In this document: piece after piece, positions 44,610 through 53,101 of the stretch
Position numbering within the stretch: position 1 is the first letter of the stretch
How the letters are laid out: each line of letters starts with the position of its first letter
Assembly: GCF_004363045.1 (NCBI RefSeq)
Contig: NZ_SNYJ01000004.1
Span: forward strand, 186,001-250,000
DNA from: Aureibacillus halotolerans
Lineage (GTDB): Bacteria > Bacillota > Bacilli > Bacillales > DSM-28697
Length of the DNA stretch: 64,000 bases
Direction of reading: 5' to 3'
The notes under the pieces: model-generated
Told to the model about the DNA's origin: nothing
The model's database searches: none
What the model saw: the letters and a program-made list of their open reading frames with translations, nothing else
Position numbers and translations under genes: made by a program

Positions 44610-45383
44610 TCAGACGAGCAACGTCACACCAACAACCAACGCAACCGTAGCAAGCATTCGAGTGATCCATTTAGCATTTAGCAACCTCGACACAATTACT
44701 CCAAGCTGAGAACCGAGGATGACGCCTATGCCGCTCCAAAGCACAATGCTCCAGTCAATATCTCCGTGCATCATAGGTGATATCATGCCAACCAAAGAAT
44801 AAATAGCAAGCGCAAAGATAGAGGTTGCCGTCGCTTTATGAGAATCAACCTTAAACATATAGATGAGCAATGGAACCAACAACCAGCCACCGCCAATTCC
44901 AAAGAAAGAAGAAAGAACACCGATCCCCAGTCCAACTAAAAACAACATGAGCCAATTGGGCGACGCCTCCAACGTTGCCGATACCTCCTCGCGTACTCCC
45001 TGACGCTGTGGCAGTGCCCGTTCTGGTGGTCGCTTCACTAGCAAAAACAAGCCTACGCTCAGTAGAAGCAAAGCGAATATATAATGAAAGAAATCTCCTG
45101 AAAGATTTCGTAAGAGTGCACTGCCAAGAAACGTTCCCGGAATTGCTCCTGCTGAGAGGATGATCCCCTCTTTATATAAAATGCGGTGTTGCTTTCGATA
45201 GGCGAACACACCAAAAAAGCTGCTCATAAACACAACCGCTAGCCCTGTACCTGCGGCCATCTGGGGAGGAAGCCCGAAAATCAGAAGCAGAAGCGGAACA
45301 AATAAAAATCCTCCCCCTGCACCAACCATTGTGCCATAAAAGCTTGCGATAAGCCCTAATAAAATAAGAATAAGTGCATCCAT
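44610..45383 (-). CDS. TauE/SafE-family permease
   Basis: A 257-residue, eight-helix membrane protein with the two family repeats: FYGTMVGAGGGFLFVPLLLLIFG in the first half and LSSFFGIGGGWLLVPLLIYMF in the second. Members export sulfite, sulfolactate, taurine-derived or other organic anions. AAGGGAA precedes the ATG. Convergent with the YcgQ-like gene. It stands alone; a link to the sugar operon at 52-62 kb cannot be excluded but is not adjacent. Confidence 0.87.
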   Translation of the reverse strand: MDALILILLGLIASFYGTMVGAGGGFLFVPLLLLIFGLPPQMAAGTGLAVVFMSSFFGVFAYRKQHRILYKEGIILSAGAIPGTFLGSALLRNLSGDFFHYIFALLLLSVGLFLLVKRPPERALPQRQGVREEVSATLEASPNWLMLFLVGLGIGVLSSFFGIGGGWLLVPLLIYMFKVDSHKATATSIFALAIYSLVGMISPMMHGDIDWSIVLWSGIGVILGSQLGVIVSRLLNAKWITRMLATVALVVGVTLLV

Positions 45384-45766
45384 ACGTCGAGTTCCCTTCT
45401 TGTGAAGTCCCTGCTTTTATGATGACGTACTTTTGCTTCAGAATGGGGCCATTCGTCGAAGATGAATACCCTATGCCAATAAACTATGGTTGGCCTATTT
45501 GAGTACAAAAAAATCGAGACTTCGTCAATGAAAGTTAGAATTATTCATCTAGTGGCCTTAAAAGCCTCTAAGTGATAAAGGCTTCACGCGAATACTTGCC
45601 GATCCAAGCTTGCGGCACTGAGGATTTAAAACTGGTGCTCCAATGCTTGAAGAGGTCATGTTAAACGAATGGGATTTTGACGAGGAATATAAGATCTCGT
45701 ATTGTCGGCGCTAGAAAGAAGTAAATTTGCTCTCATTGTTGGGATTTCAACATCTAAACCAATAAA
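45384..45766. other. Gene-poor stretch with a possible coding remnant
   Basis: No intact gene. From about 45640 to 45713 on the plus strand one frame reads APMLEEVMLNEWDFDEEYKISYCRR and stop, with protein-like composition but no ribosome-binding site or longer frame. It may be the tail of a lost gene. Confidence 0.25.
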
Positions 45767-45802
45767 AAACCGCTTGTGCATAAACATCTGCATAAGCGGT
45801 TT
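45767..45802 (-). terminator. Intrinsic terminator of the PTS operon
   Basis: AAACCGCTT-g-TGC pairs with GCA-t-AAGCGGTTT; on the minus strand TTTTTTATT follows. Confidence 0.85.
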
Positions 45803-45809
45803 CTCATTT

Positions 45810-47717
45810 CTATATGATAGAACTCATTGATTTGCCTTTGTTCCGATCTTCTTCAGATAGCGGTTTTTTCAGGAATCCGATCAGTAGACAGGTTACGATT
45901 GACCCTAGAACGATGCATCCAATATACATGAGCGGATGATTGCTCGCAATTGGAATGACAAAGATTCCGCCGTGTGGTGCTTTCAAGGAAATCCCGAGCA
46001 CCATACATAACGCGCCACCAACTGCCGCTCCGATGATGTTTGCTGGAATTATCCTCAACGGATCTGCGGCAGCAAAGGGAATCGCACCCTCGGTTATAAA
46101 GCTTGCTCCCAATACATAACTTGCTTTACCTGCTTCTACTTCTTGAAGGGTAAAACGATTTTTAAAGATGGTCGTTGCAAGTGCAATCCCTAATGGGGGC
46201 ACCATGCCTCCAACCATTAACGCCGCTGAAGGTTCAAAAATATTTGCTGCAAACATTGCTAAACCAAAAGCCGAAGCCGTTTTATTAATTGGTCCACCCA
46301 TATCGGACGCCATCATTCCAGCTAATAAAGCGCCTAAAAGAGCAGCATTGATTCCCGTAAGACCTGTTAACCAGTTCTCCAGAAATACATTGAGTAAGGA
46401 CATTGGCGTGTTTAAGATAAAGAACATGAAAGCACCAACAATAAGGGTACTTAATAATGGAACGACTAAGACAGAGACCAGTCCTTGAAACGCCTTAGGG
46501 ACTTTCGCAAATGATCTCCCAATAAATCTCGCGGCAAACCCTGCTACAAAACCCGCGACGATCCCTCCAAGGAAGCCTGATCCGCCAATACTGGCAACCA
46601 TCCCACCAATCATGGCAGGAGCCAGTCCTTGTTTGTCTGCAATACTGTACCCAATAAAGCCTGCTAAAATGGGCACCATTAATGCAAACGCTGCTTCTCC
46701 ACCCACCTGGCTAAAGAATTCAGCAAAGACATTGTATTGATCGCTAGTTGGATCCGCGGCATAAATGCCAAACATGAAGGAAATTGCAATGAAAATTCCT
46801 CCGACGACAACGAATGGGATCATATAAGAAACGCCGCTCATGATATGCTTATAGAAGTTAATTCCTGACTTTTCTTCTTCAACTGGTTCGGTGTCCGCAG
46901 TCGTATGCGTAGCGTTTCCTTCACGAATATTGTAGGATAACGCTTGATCAATCATTTGATCCGCTTGGTTGATGGCCTTTTTCACAGGCACATCCACATG
47001 TTTCTTTCCTTGAAACACGGACGTATCCACTCGGACATCGTGTGCGACGATAATGGCATCAGCATTTTGGATATCCGCTGAGGTTAATCTATTCTCAGGC
47101 CCATTCGCACCGTTTGTTTGGATTTTTACTTTCATCCCCCGTTTTTTAGCAGCCTCTTTTAACGATTCGGCAGCCAAATAGGTATGAGCAATTCCCGTCA
47201 TACACGCGGTGATCCCAACGATGTATTTCCCTGAATCAGATGTATCCACTGACGTTGACGTTGAGCCTTGTAATTTCTCCTCATTTTGAAGAGCGTTGAT
47301 CACCTCATCAACAGCAGTCGCCACAATTAGCTTGGCCCTAAATGTTTCAGACATTAGATATTGGGAGAGCTTAGACAAAAGCGCTAGATGTTCATTCGAC
47401 GCGTTTTCTGGCGCAGCAATCATAAATAGTAAATTCGTATGCTGATCCCCATACTGAATTCCTTGTAGTGTTCTCCCCATAATAATCGTTGGCTTGGACA
47501 CTGTTTTGGATTTCGCATGTGGAATAGCAACTCCATAGCCTACAGCAGTGGAAATTTCGTTCTCTCTTTGGTAAATCTCTTTTTTAAATTGTTCTGGGTC
47601 ATCTGTAAGCTTGTTTTCAGCTAGCTTGTCCACCATCTCATCAATGACATCCGCTTGGCTAGTGCCTTTAAGGTTCAAAATTATATTTTCACGCGTTAAA
47701 ATATCAACCAATTCCAC
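45810..47717 (-). CDS. PTS fructose-family transporter, EIIABC fusion
   Basis: A 635-residue phosphotransferase permease. EIIA (residues 1-150) has the phospho-His at 67 in GVAIPHAKS; EIIB (about 163-265) has the phospho-Cys at 172 in TACMTGIAHTY; EIIC (about 295-620) has eight or more helices with GGxxxxGFLGG-type segments and the substrate motif SFITEGAIPFAA. It imports and phosphorylates a ketohexose or similar sugar. Start GTG with AGGAGGGAT 6 bases before it. It is the last gene of a leftward operon after a class II aldolase and a PRD regulator, with no sugar kinase. Confidence 0.93.
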   Translation of the reverse strand: MELVDILTRENIILNLKGTSQADVIDEMVDKLAENKLTDDPEQFKKEIYQRENEISTAVGYGVAIPHAKSKTVSKPTIIMGRTLQGIQYGDQHTNLLFMIAAPENASNEHLALLSKLSQYLMSETFRAKLIVATAVDEVINALQNEEKLQGSTSTSVDTSDSGKYIVGITACMTGIAHTYLAAESLKEAAKKRGMKVKIQTNGANGPENRLTSADIQNADAIIVAHDVRVDTSVFQGKKHVDVPVKKAINQADQMIDQALSYNIREGNATHTTADTEPVEEEKSGINFYKHIMSGVSYMIPFVVVGGIFIAISFMFGIYAADPTSDQYNVFAEFFSQVGGEAAFALMVPILAGFIGYSIADKQGLAPAMIGGMVASIGGSGFLGGIVAGFVAGFAARFIGRSFAKVPKAFQGLVSVLVVPLLSTLIVGAFMFFILNTPMSLLNVFLENWLTGLTGINAALLGALLAGMMASDMGGPINKTASAFGLAMFAANIFEPSAALMVGGMVPPLGIALATTIFKNRFTLQEVEAGKASYVLGASFITEGAIPFAAADPLRIIPANIIGAAVGGALCMVLGISLKAPHGGIFVIPIASNHPLMYIGCIVLGSIVTCLLIGFLKKPLSEEDRNKGKSMSSII

Positions 47718-47751
47718 AAGGATCCCTCCTAAAACAATTTAGCAGTCCTGA

Positions 47752-48621
47752 TTAACTGAAATAATGGTGTGCCTGATTCGTTGAATTAAACAAGTCCATT
47801 TTGGCTTTCACGACTTCTTGAGTAGCCTTTCTGGCGCTTGGCATAATGACATCTGGCTCATACGCTGTCTGGTTCTCTGTTAAGAAACGACGCATTTCTC
47901 GAAAGAATGCACTTTTCATATCTGTTGATAAATTAATCTTTGATACGCCATGAAGATACGTTTGTGAAATCTCCTCATCCTTATTGTCACTTCCGCCATG
48001 GAGGACAAGTGGTATGTCAACCTTTTGGTTAATTTCAGCAAGCAAATCAAGCTTCAACTCAGGTTGTCTATCGTGTTTGTACTGACCATGAGACGTCCCA
48101 ATCGCGATAGCCAACGTATCAATTCCTGTTTCGTCCACGAACGTTTTCGCATCGTCTGCGTCTGTATAGAGAATGACGTCCGCTCCACCTTCAGAGCTTC
48201 CTTCATTCGAACCAATCGTTCCTAATTCAGCTTCAACAGATACGTTTACATCATGGGCAATTTTGACGACTTCCTTTGTAAGGGCGATATTGTCTTCAAA
48301 CGACGCATGAGATGCATCGATCATGACGGAGGTAAATCCATTTCTTATCGCTCTCATACAATCTTTTACAGAAGCACCATGATCCAAATGAATGACCATA
48401 GGCACCTTGGCGTTTCGGCAGCTTTCTCTCACGTAGGCAATAAAATCATCCCCAAGCAATTCCACTTCATTTGGGTGAATTTGAATGATGGCTGGTGCGT
48501 TTTTTTCTTCAGCGGAATCGATAACCACTCTTACAAATTCACTATTTGCGACGTTAAAGGAACCTACCGCAAAATTGTGCTTGTATGCTACTGCGAGCAA
48601 ATCTTTCATGTTCATTAACAT
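47752..48621 (-). CDS. Class II ketose-(bis)phosphate aldolase
   Basis: A 289-residue zinc aldolase of the FbaA/GatY/KbaY family. Zinc ligands lie in VIHLDHGAS (His, Asp, His region), the Glu-rich VSVEAELG follows, and LHGGSDNK and INLSTD are the phosphate-binding loops. GatY-type enzymes cut tagatose bisphosphate, FbaA fructose bisphosphate. AAGAGGAGA precedes the ATG. It lies 34 bases before the PTS gene. With no kinase in the operon it may cut the sugar 1-phosphate directly. Confidence 0.9.
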   Translation of the reverse strand: MLMNMKDLLAVAYKHNFAVGSFNVANSEFVRVVIDSAEEKNAPAIIQIHPNEVELLGDDFIAYVRESCRNAKVPMVIHLDHGASVKDCMRAIRNGFTSVMIDASHASFEDNIALTKEVVKIAHDVNVSVEAELGTIGSNEGSSEGGADVILYTDADDAKTFVDETGIDTLAIAIGTSHGQYKHDRQPELKLDLLAEINQKVDIPLVLHGGSDNKDEEISQTYLHGVSKINLSTDMKSAFFREMRRFLTENQTAYEPDVIMPSARKATQEVVKAKMDLFNSTNQAHHYFS

Positions 48622-48642
48622 TCAAATCTCTCCTCTTAATGT

Positions 48643-50505
48643 TTATATTTGATTCCAAACATCTACAAATTCTTTTTCGTTGGTGGCTTGGACAAGAGCA
48701 CGCACACTTTCGGTACTCTTTGTCTTTTGGAAAAACTCCGTAAACACATATTCATTTCGCTCAATATCTGAAGAAGGGATGTAGATGATAATGAGCTGAA
48801 CAAGTTCGTCTCCCCATTGAATCGCTCTCTTATTCACCCCGAAAATCACGCTTTCCTTATACTCTTTTGTTTCAAAATAAGGATGTGGGATAGCCACCAG
48901 GTTGCCTATAGACGTATGAGACATGTTCTCTCTTTTCATAATCGGTTCATACAAATGCTCTCGCTGATTGATCGATAACAAATGACGAATGGCGTCCTCT
49001 GGGCTGTTTTCGTTTATCCATTGAATCGCCGCTTGCTCAATAATTGAATTCTGTGCTTCAAGAAAGAACCTGATCTTCTTAATATCACCACTTTGAAAGC
49101 TATTATGAATCCTAATGAAATGAACAATGTCCGGCGGTGTCAGTTCTTCTTGATTAATCCCGATGTACAAATAGGAAGAATCAAATTCATAGGTTGTGGA
49201 CCATTTTTCTATCTCGCAGATGTCCAATTCATCAAAATATGTTGTTATTTTCGATGCAAGCAGCTTCGTCCTCTCATAACCTCTGCTGTAAAGCAGGATC
49301 GTTTTGATTTTCTTTTTATCCTTGGATTCGATAATCACTTGGATGTGATAGGCCAAGTAGGCAATCTCCGTATCGTGAATTTCCAAATCAAATTCTTTCT
49401 CGATTTGCATGGCAATGTTCGAAGCGATGCTGAATGAGAAAAAATACTCCGCTTTAGTTTCTTTTACAAAAGGATTATAAATAAGCAGGTTATGAGACAC
49501 CGGATAGATCACCCGATAAATGTGATTCAGAATGTTTGTTCTAAAACGTTTTTCCGAGTGCGTTGGTACATTGTAGGTCTCTTCTACTCGCCGTAATATA
49601 GCTTCTATTTTGTCAACAATTTGTGGATTTCGATTCGTTATTTCAGTTCCTTCCAAATCCAATTGTAATGACATTAAGTAGTTCACTAAAAAAACAGCTT
49701 CATCGTCTGTGACATTCGCATAAGGTTGTAAATGTGACCGAAACGCATCCGCTACTTCGAATTCTTTAAAACCAGTCAATTTTTCCAGCTCTTCATCCTG
49801 GCGATCAACCAATTGACCACTGTTTATTTGATGGATGATAATGATGAGTTGACTGATTAGCTTTTTATAGATCGAGAATTCCATGTTTAATTGATAGTGA
49901 ATGTTGATCTCGTCTGTAAATTTAAATACGCTTTCAATTACATCTGCATCCAGCCAAGAGGTAAACCGTTGTATGACGACATCCTTGAAATCCTCTTTTT
50001 TTACGTAAATAGAAGCAAATGCGTTTTCCAACAAAATTCTCTTTTGCATCTCTGTTCCGATCAACCGAATGCCCTTAAATACCTTCGCATCAATCGAGCA
50101 TTCAATCCCCAGTTCTTGGATGTTCATCGTAAGCTTTTGAATTCGACTTCGAATGGTCTGTGGTGAATAATAAAATCTTTCAGCAATTTTGTCGTAGGTA
50201 ATGTATTGGTCTGCATTCATTAGATATTGAATCATTTCAAATTCTAAAATCGCTTCTTCCGGTTCCTTTTTTGTAAGATCCCTCCTTTGATCCAATTGGC
50301 TCTCTTCTTTTAAAATGGCATAGCCTTGTGGGGAAGATAGGATAACGATGTCACTAGAGCTCTCGTTGATATCCTTTATATAGTTCCGTATCGTACGATC
50401 CGTCACGTTTAACATTTCAGCCAAGACCGTCGCCGAAACATAGCCTTGATGTTGATTCAATAGAAAGTCAATTAATTGATTACGTTTATTGTGCAAACCA
50501 ACCAC
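48643..50505 (-). CDS. PRD-containing transcription activator with EII domains
   Basis: A 620-residue MtlR/LicR-type regulator. In order: HTH_11 winged helix (about 5-60), Mga-like HTH (about 85-140), PRD1 and PRD2 (about 180-400, conserved His in FSIYKKLISQLIIIIHQINSG, FRSHLQPY, HIYRVIYPVSHN, YLAYHIQVI), an EIIB-like domain (about 410-495, with a Ser in place of the phospho-Cys: LLYSRGYERT) and an EIIA-like domain (about 500-620, VAIPHPYF with His). Phosphorylation by the PTS would tune its activity. Start GTG 50505 or TTG 50496; AAAGG lies just before both. First gene of the operon with aldolase and PTS. Confidence 0.88.
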   Translation of the reverse strand: MVGLHNKRNQLIDFLLNQHQGYVSATVLAEMLNVTDRTIRNYIKDINESSSDIVILSSPQGYAILKEESQLDQRRDLTKKEPEEAILEFEMIQYLMNADQYITYDKIAERFYYSPQTIRSRIQKLTMNIQELGIECSIDAKVFKGIRLIGTEMQKRILLENAFASIYVKKEDFKDVVIQRFTSWLDADVIESVFKFTDEINIHYQLNMEFSIYKKLISQLIIIIHQINSGQLVDRQDEELEKLTGFKEFEVADAFRSHLQPYANVTDDEAVFLVNYLMSLQLDLEGTEITNRNPQIVDKIEAILRRVEETYNVPTHSEKRFRTNILNHIYRVIYPVSHNLLIYNPFVKETKAEYFFSFSIASNIAMQIEKEFDLEIHDTEIAYLAYHIQVIIESKDKKKIKTILLYSRGYERTKLLASKITTYFDELDICEIEKWSTTYEFDSSYLYIGINQEELTPPDIVHFIRIHNSFQSGDIKKIRFFLEAQNSIIEQAAIQWINENSPEDAIRHLLSINQREHLYEPIMKRENMSHTSIGNLVAIPHPYFETKEYKESVIFGVNKRAIQWGDELVQLIIIYIPSSDIERNEYVFTEFFQKTKSTESVRALVQATNEKEFVDVWNQI

Positions 50506-50678
50506 AACCTTTCTACATCCTCAATGTATAACACAGACATTGGAAGCGCTATATCAGAAGAATTTCCTATAGACAGGAAATTATACGAGCTTATTCGATA
50601 CCAAAGGAAAAGTGCAATCTTTGCGGTTTTGTTGTTAGTGATATGTGTTCAGAAACAAACCCAACTTTATAAATTCCC

Positions 50679-50707
50679 TTGTTATTTTGTAAGCGTTTTA
50701 TTATAAT
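50679..50707 (+). promoter_or_regulatory. Promoter with cre site before the Gfo/Idh gene
   Basis: TTGTTA (50679-50684), 17 bases, TATAAT (50702-50707). The spacer holds TGTAAGCGTTTTAT (50688-50701), one mismatch to the CcpA consensus. Confidence 0.75.
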
Positions 50708-50723
50708 AAAGGTAGTTACCTTT
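50708..50723 (+). promoter_or_regulatory. Operator AAAGGT-N4-ACCTTT, copy 1
   Basis: AAAGGTAGTTACCTTT directly abuts the -10 box. It matches 62442-62457 at 15 of 16 bases. The likely binder is the UTRA-type GntR protein encoded at 55425-56159. Confidence 0.75.
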
Positions 50724-50767
50724 TTAAATATATCACTACCTTTAAAGTGACACTTAGGAGGATTCAC

Positions 50768-51976
50768 ATGAGTGAAATGAACAGCAATTATTTTAAATCA
50801 AACTTTAATACAGCATATCTTTCAGATGAGGACAAGCATGTCTTCAAAGAACAAGTTCCTGGCTACAAATTTGTAGTTATAGGCGCAGGCATGATTGGCA
50901 CAGAGCATATTCAGGTGACAATGTTGGAAGGAAGAGCCACAATTCACGGCATTTACGACGTAGATGAACGCAGCATGGCCCATACGAAACGAGAATTCGA
51001 GACGGCTTACCCCGGGAAAAAACTACATTGTTATAATTCTCTCAAAGAAGCTTGTCATGATCCTGATGTGGACGCTCTCATCATCTGCACACCAAACTAC
51101 ACACATATTGATATTGTTCGTGAAGCGGTGACATCAGGAAAACATATTATGCTTGAAAAACCAATGGCCACATCACTCAAGGACGCTCTCGAAATCCACG
51201 AACTAGCGACCAATTATGCTGGTGTTTTTCAAATTGGCTTACAGTATCGCCATAAAGCGATTTATAGCGAAGCGATTCATGAGGTGCTTGAACGTAAATC
51301 CATTGGGGACGTAAAAACGATCTCAATTGTTGAGCATCGGCTTCCTTTTCTTGACAAAGTGAAGCAATGGAACAAGTTCTCAAAGTACTCTGGAGGCACC
51401 TTGGTTGAAAAAGCATGTCATTATTTTGACCTTCTCAACCTGTTTGCCGAATCACGTCCCCTCACCGTCTATGCCACAGGTGGGCAAGCAGTGAATTTTA
51501 GAACTTTTTCTTATGGTGAAGATGAAGACACATCCGATATTGTCGATCATGCGCAAGTAACGGTCGTCTATGAAAATGGCGTTCATTCCACCTTCAACCT
51601 TTGCATGTTTGCTCCAATGTTTTATGAAGAGATTACTCTTTGTGGGGCAGAAGGTCGTTTGAAGGCGTATGAGAACATGGACTTCCTCCCAAATGAGCGA
51701 CCAGAGACTCATCTCGAAATTCTGAGTGGAAACAAGCAAGCAAGTCGTATATCTACACCTAGCTATCCTAAAGCGATTCAAAGCAGTGGACATCATGGTG
51801 GAACCTACTATGAACACAAATATTTTATCGATAACATGGAAGGAAAAACGACGGCCACAGCAACGGTAGACGAAGGCTTCTGGTCAATCATCGTCGGATT
51901 GGCAGCTGAAGAGTCTATTCGAACAGGGCAAATCGTATCCGTCACTAAACTGCTTGAGGAGTCCATTCGCGTCTAA
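50768..51976 (+). CDS. Gfo/Idh/MocA-family oxidoreductase
   Basis: A 402-residue dehydrogenase. After a 30-residue extension the Rossmann motif VIGAGMIGTEH follows, then LEKPMATS with the conserved Lys and KYSGGTLVEKACHYFDLLN, where the catalytic His lies. Longer than the usual 330-380 because of the N-terminal extension. ATG 50768 has AGGAGG 6 bases before it. Its promoter has the same cre and GntR-type operator as the ABC-sugar operon, so it probably acts on the same sugar or an epimer of it. A strong terminator follows. Confidence 0.88.
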   Translation: MSEMNSNYFKSNFNTAYLSDEDKHVFKEQVPGYKFVVIGAGMIGTEHIQVTMLEGRATIHGIYDVDERSMAHTKREFETAYPGKKLHCYNSLKEACHDPDVDALIICTPNYTHIDIVREAVTSGKHIMLEKPMATSLKDALEIHELATNYAGVFQIGLQYRHKAIYSEAIHEVLERKSIGDVKTISIVEHRLPFLDKVKQWNKFSKYSGGTLVEKACHYFDLLNLFAESRPLTVYATGGQAVNFRTFSYGEDEDTSDIVDHAQVTVVYENGVHSTFNLCMFAPMFYEEITLCGAEGRLKAYENMDFLPNERPETHLEILSGNKQASRISTPSYPKAIQSSGHHGGTYYEHKYFIDNMEGKTTATATVDEGFWSIIVGLAAEESIRTGQIVSVTKLLEESIRV

Positions 51977-52004
51977 GTTGAAGCAACACTAGCAGCAAAA
52001 TCAA

Positions 52005-52047
52005 AAAGAATGTTCCGACCTAAATTGTGGTCAGGAACATTCTTTTT
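52005..52047 (+). terminator. Intrinsic terminator
   Basis: AAAGAATGTTCC-GACC pairs with GGTC-a-GGAACATTCTTT, followed by TTC. It closes the Gfo/Idh gene. Confidence 0.88.
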
Positions 52048-52067
52048 CTTATGATCAAGTCTTTTCT

Positions 52068-52110
52068 AAAAAAGCTGACGGCCACATGGTCTGTGTGCCG
52101 ACAGCTTTTC
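52068..52110 (-). terminator. Intrinsic terminator of the ABC-sugar operon
   Basis: AAAAGCTG-a-CGGCCAC / GTGTGCCG-a-CAGCTTTT with T6 on the minus strand, 40 bases past the AEC permease. Confidence 0.87.
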
Positions 52111-52148
52111 CTAGTTTTCTTTGCTATAGACGCTTCACAAAAATCTTT

Positions 52149-53045
52149 CTACGACACGAGCATCAATACAACGGGCACGGTCGCAAGACTTATTAACGTA
52201 CTAAACAAGGTTGCAGCTGACACATGGGATGCGTCTGTGTCATATTGCACAGCATACAACGTTGTGTTGACAGCAGTAGGTGTTGCCGCCAGGACAATCA
52301 TGACTTGCTTTTCCAAAAGCGGGAGAGGGAGGACTGCCACAATCAGCGCTGCAAGCAAAGGAGCAGCGAGCAGTTTGATCGTTACTGAGGCGAACAGACG
52401 GCGCCACTCTAGCTTTCCTAAAGTCATGGCACCCAGTTGCATGCCCAGCACCACCATCATAAAAGGAACAGCGGCGTCCGCTAAGGATTGGATTACCTGC
52501 CAGACGGAAGCATGGATTGGCCAAGACAACCAATGAAACACTAGCCCCCCTACAGCGCCATAAAGAATGGGCATCCGCCAAAGCTTAATTCGACGCCTTT
52601 TCCCTTCAGATAAAACTGTGCTCCCAGCTGCCGCAATGGATACACCAAGGGTATGCATTAACAACTGCTGCAACACCATCAAGGTGATGGCGACCGTTCC
52701 AGCCTCATTACCGAAAGCAAAGAGCACAAGAGGAATGCCGTAGTTTCCATTATTGCTAAACGCAGATGCGAGCATCATTCCACACGTTTGCGTAGCTGAT
52801 CGATTCCTAAGCCTCGCCACAAAATAGACAATGAGCAAGCAGCCCCCCACTGTACCAGAGAGATACAATGCATAGTACAAAGACGTGAGAGAAAGACCAT
52901 TGCTATAAAAACTTCGAAATACCAAAAACGGAATAAACACAATAACAGCGAGTCGGGAACACATCGACACATCGACAGGCAATCGCTTTCGAACTAAAAA
53001 GCCGATGAAAAAAATAATGAAAATCGGGATCACTGGAGCGAGCAC
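52149..53045 (-). CDS. AEC-family permease
   Basis: A 298-residue, ten-helix auxin-efflux-carrier-type transporter. The start ILFIGFLVRKRLP-like block (FIIFFIGFLVRKRLPVD), ASAFSNNGNYGIPLVLFAFG and MLGMQLG-like VLGMQLGAM are typical. AEC proteins move carboxylates such as malate, malonate or lactate. Start GTG with AAGGAAGGGA before it. It is the last gene of the ABC-sugar operon, 56 bases after the ALDH, so it may export the acid made by that enzyme. Confidence 0.85.
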   Translation of the reverse strand: MLAPVIPIFIIFFIGFLVRKRLPVDVSMCSRLAVIVFIPFLVFRSFYSNGLSLTSLYYALYLSGTVGGCLLIVYFVARLRNRSATQTCGMMLASAFSNNGNYGIPLVLFAFGNEAGTVAITLMVLQQLLMHTLGVSIAAAGSTVLSEGKRRRIKLWRMPILYGAVGGLVFHWLSWPIHASVWQVIQSLADAAVPFMMVVLGMQLGAMTLGKLEWRRLFASVTIKLLAAPLLAALIVAVLPLPLLEKQVMIVLAATPTAVNTTLYAVQYDTDASHVSAATLFSTLISLATVPVVLMLVS

Positions 53046-53101
53046 AAGCGTCCCTTCCTTCTGGACAGTGACAGTCTATTTAGCTGCCCTATTATCCTAA
53101 A

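Noticed and set aside
50541-50554. cre site before the PRD regulator gene
   Set aside because: TGGAAGCGCTATAT has two mismatches and no convincing promoter fits around it.
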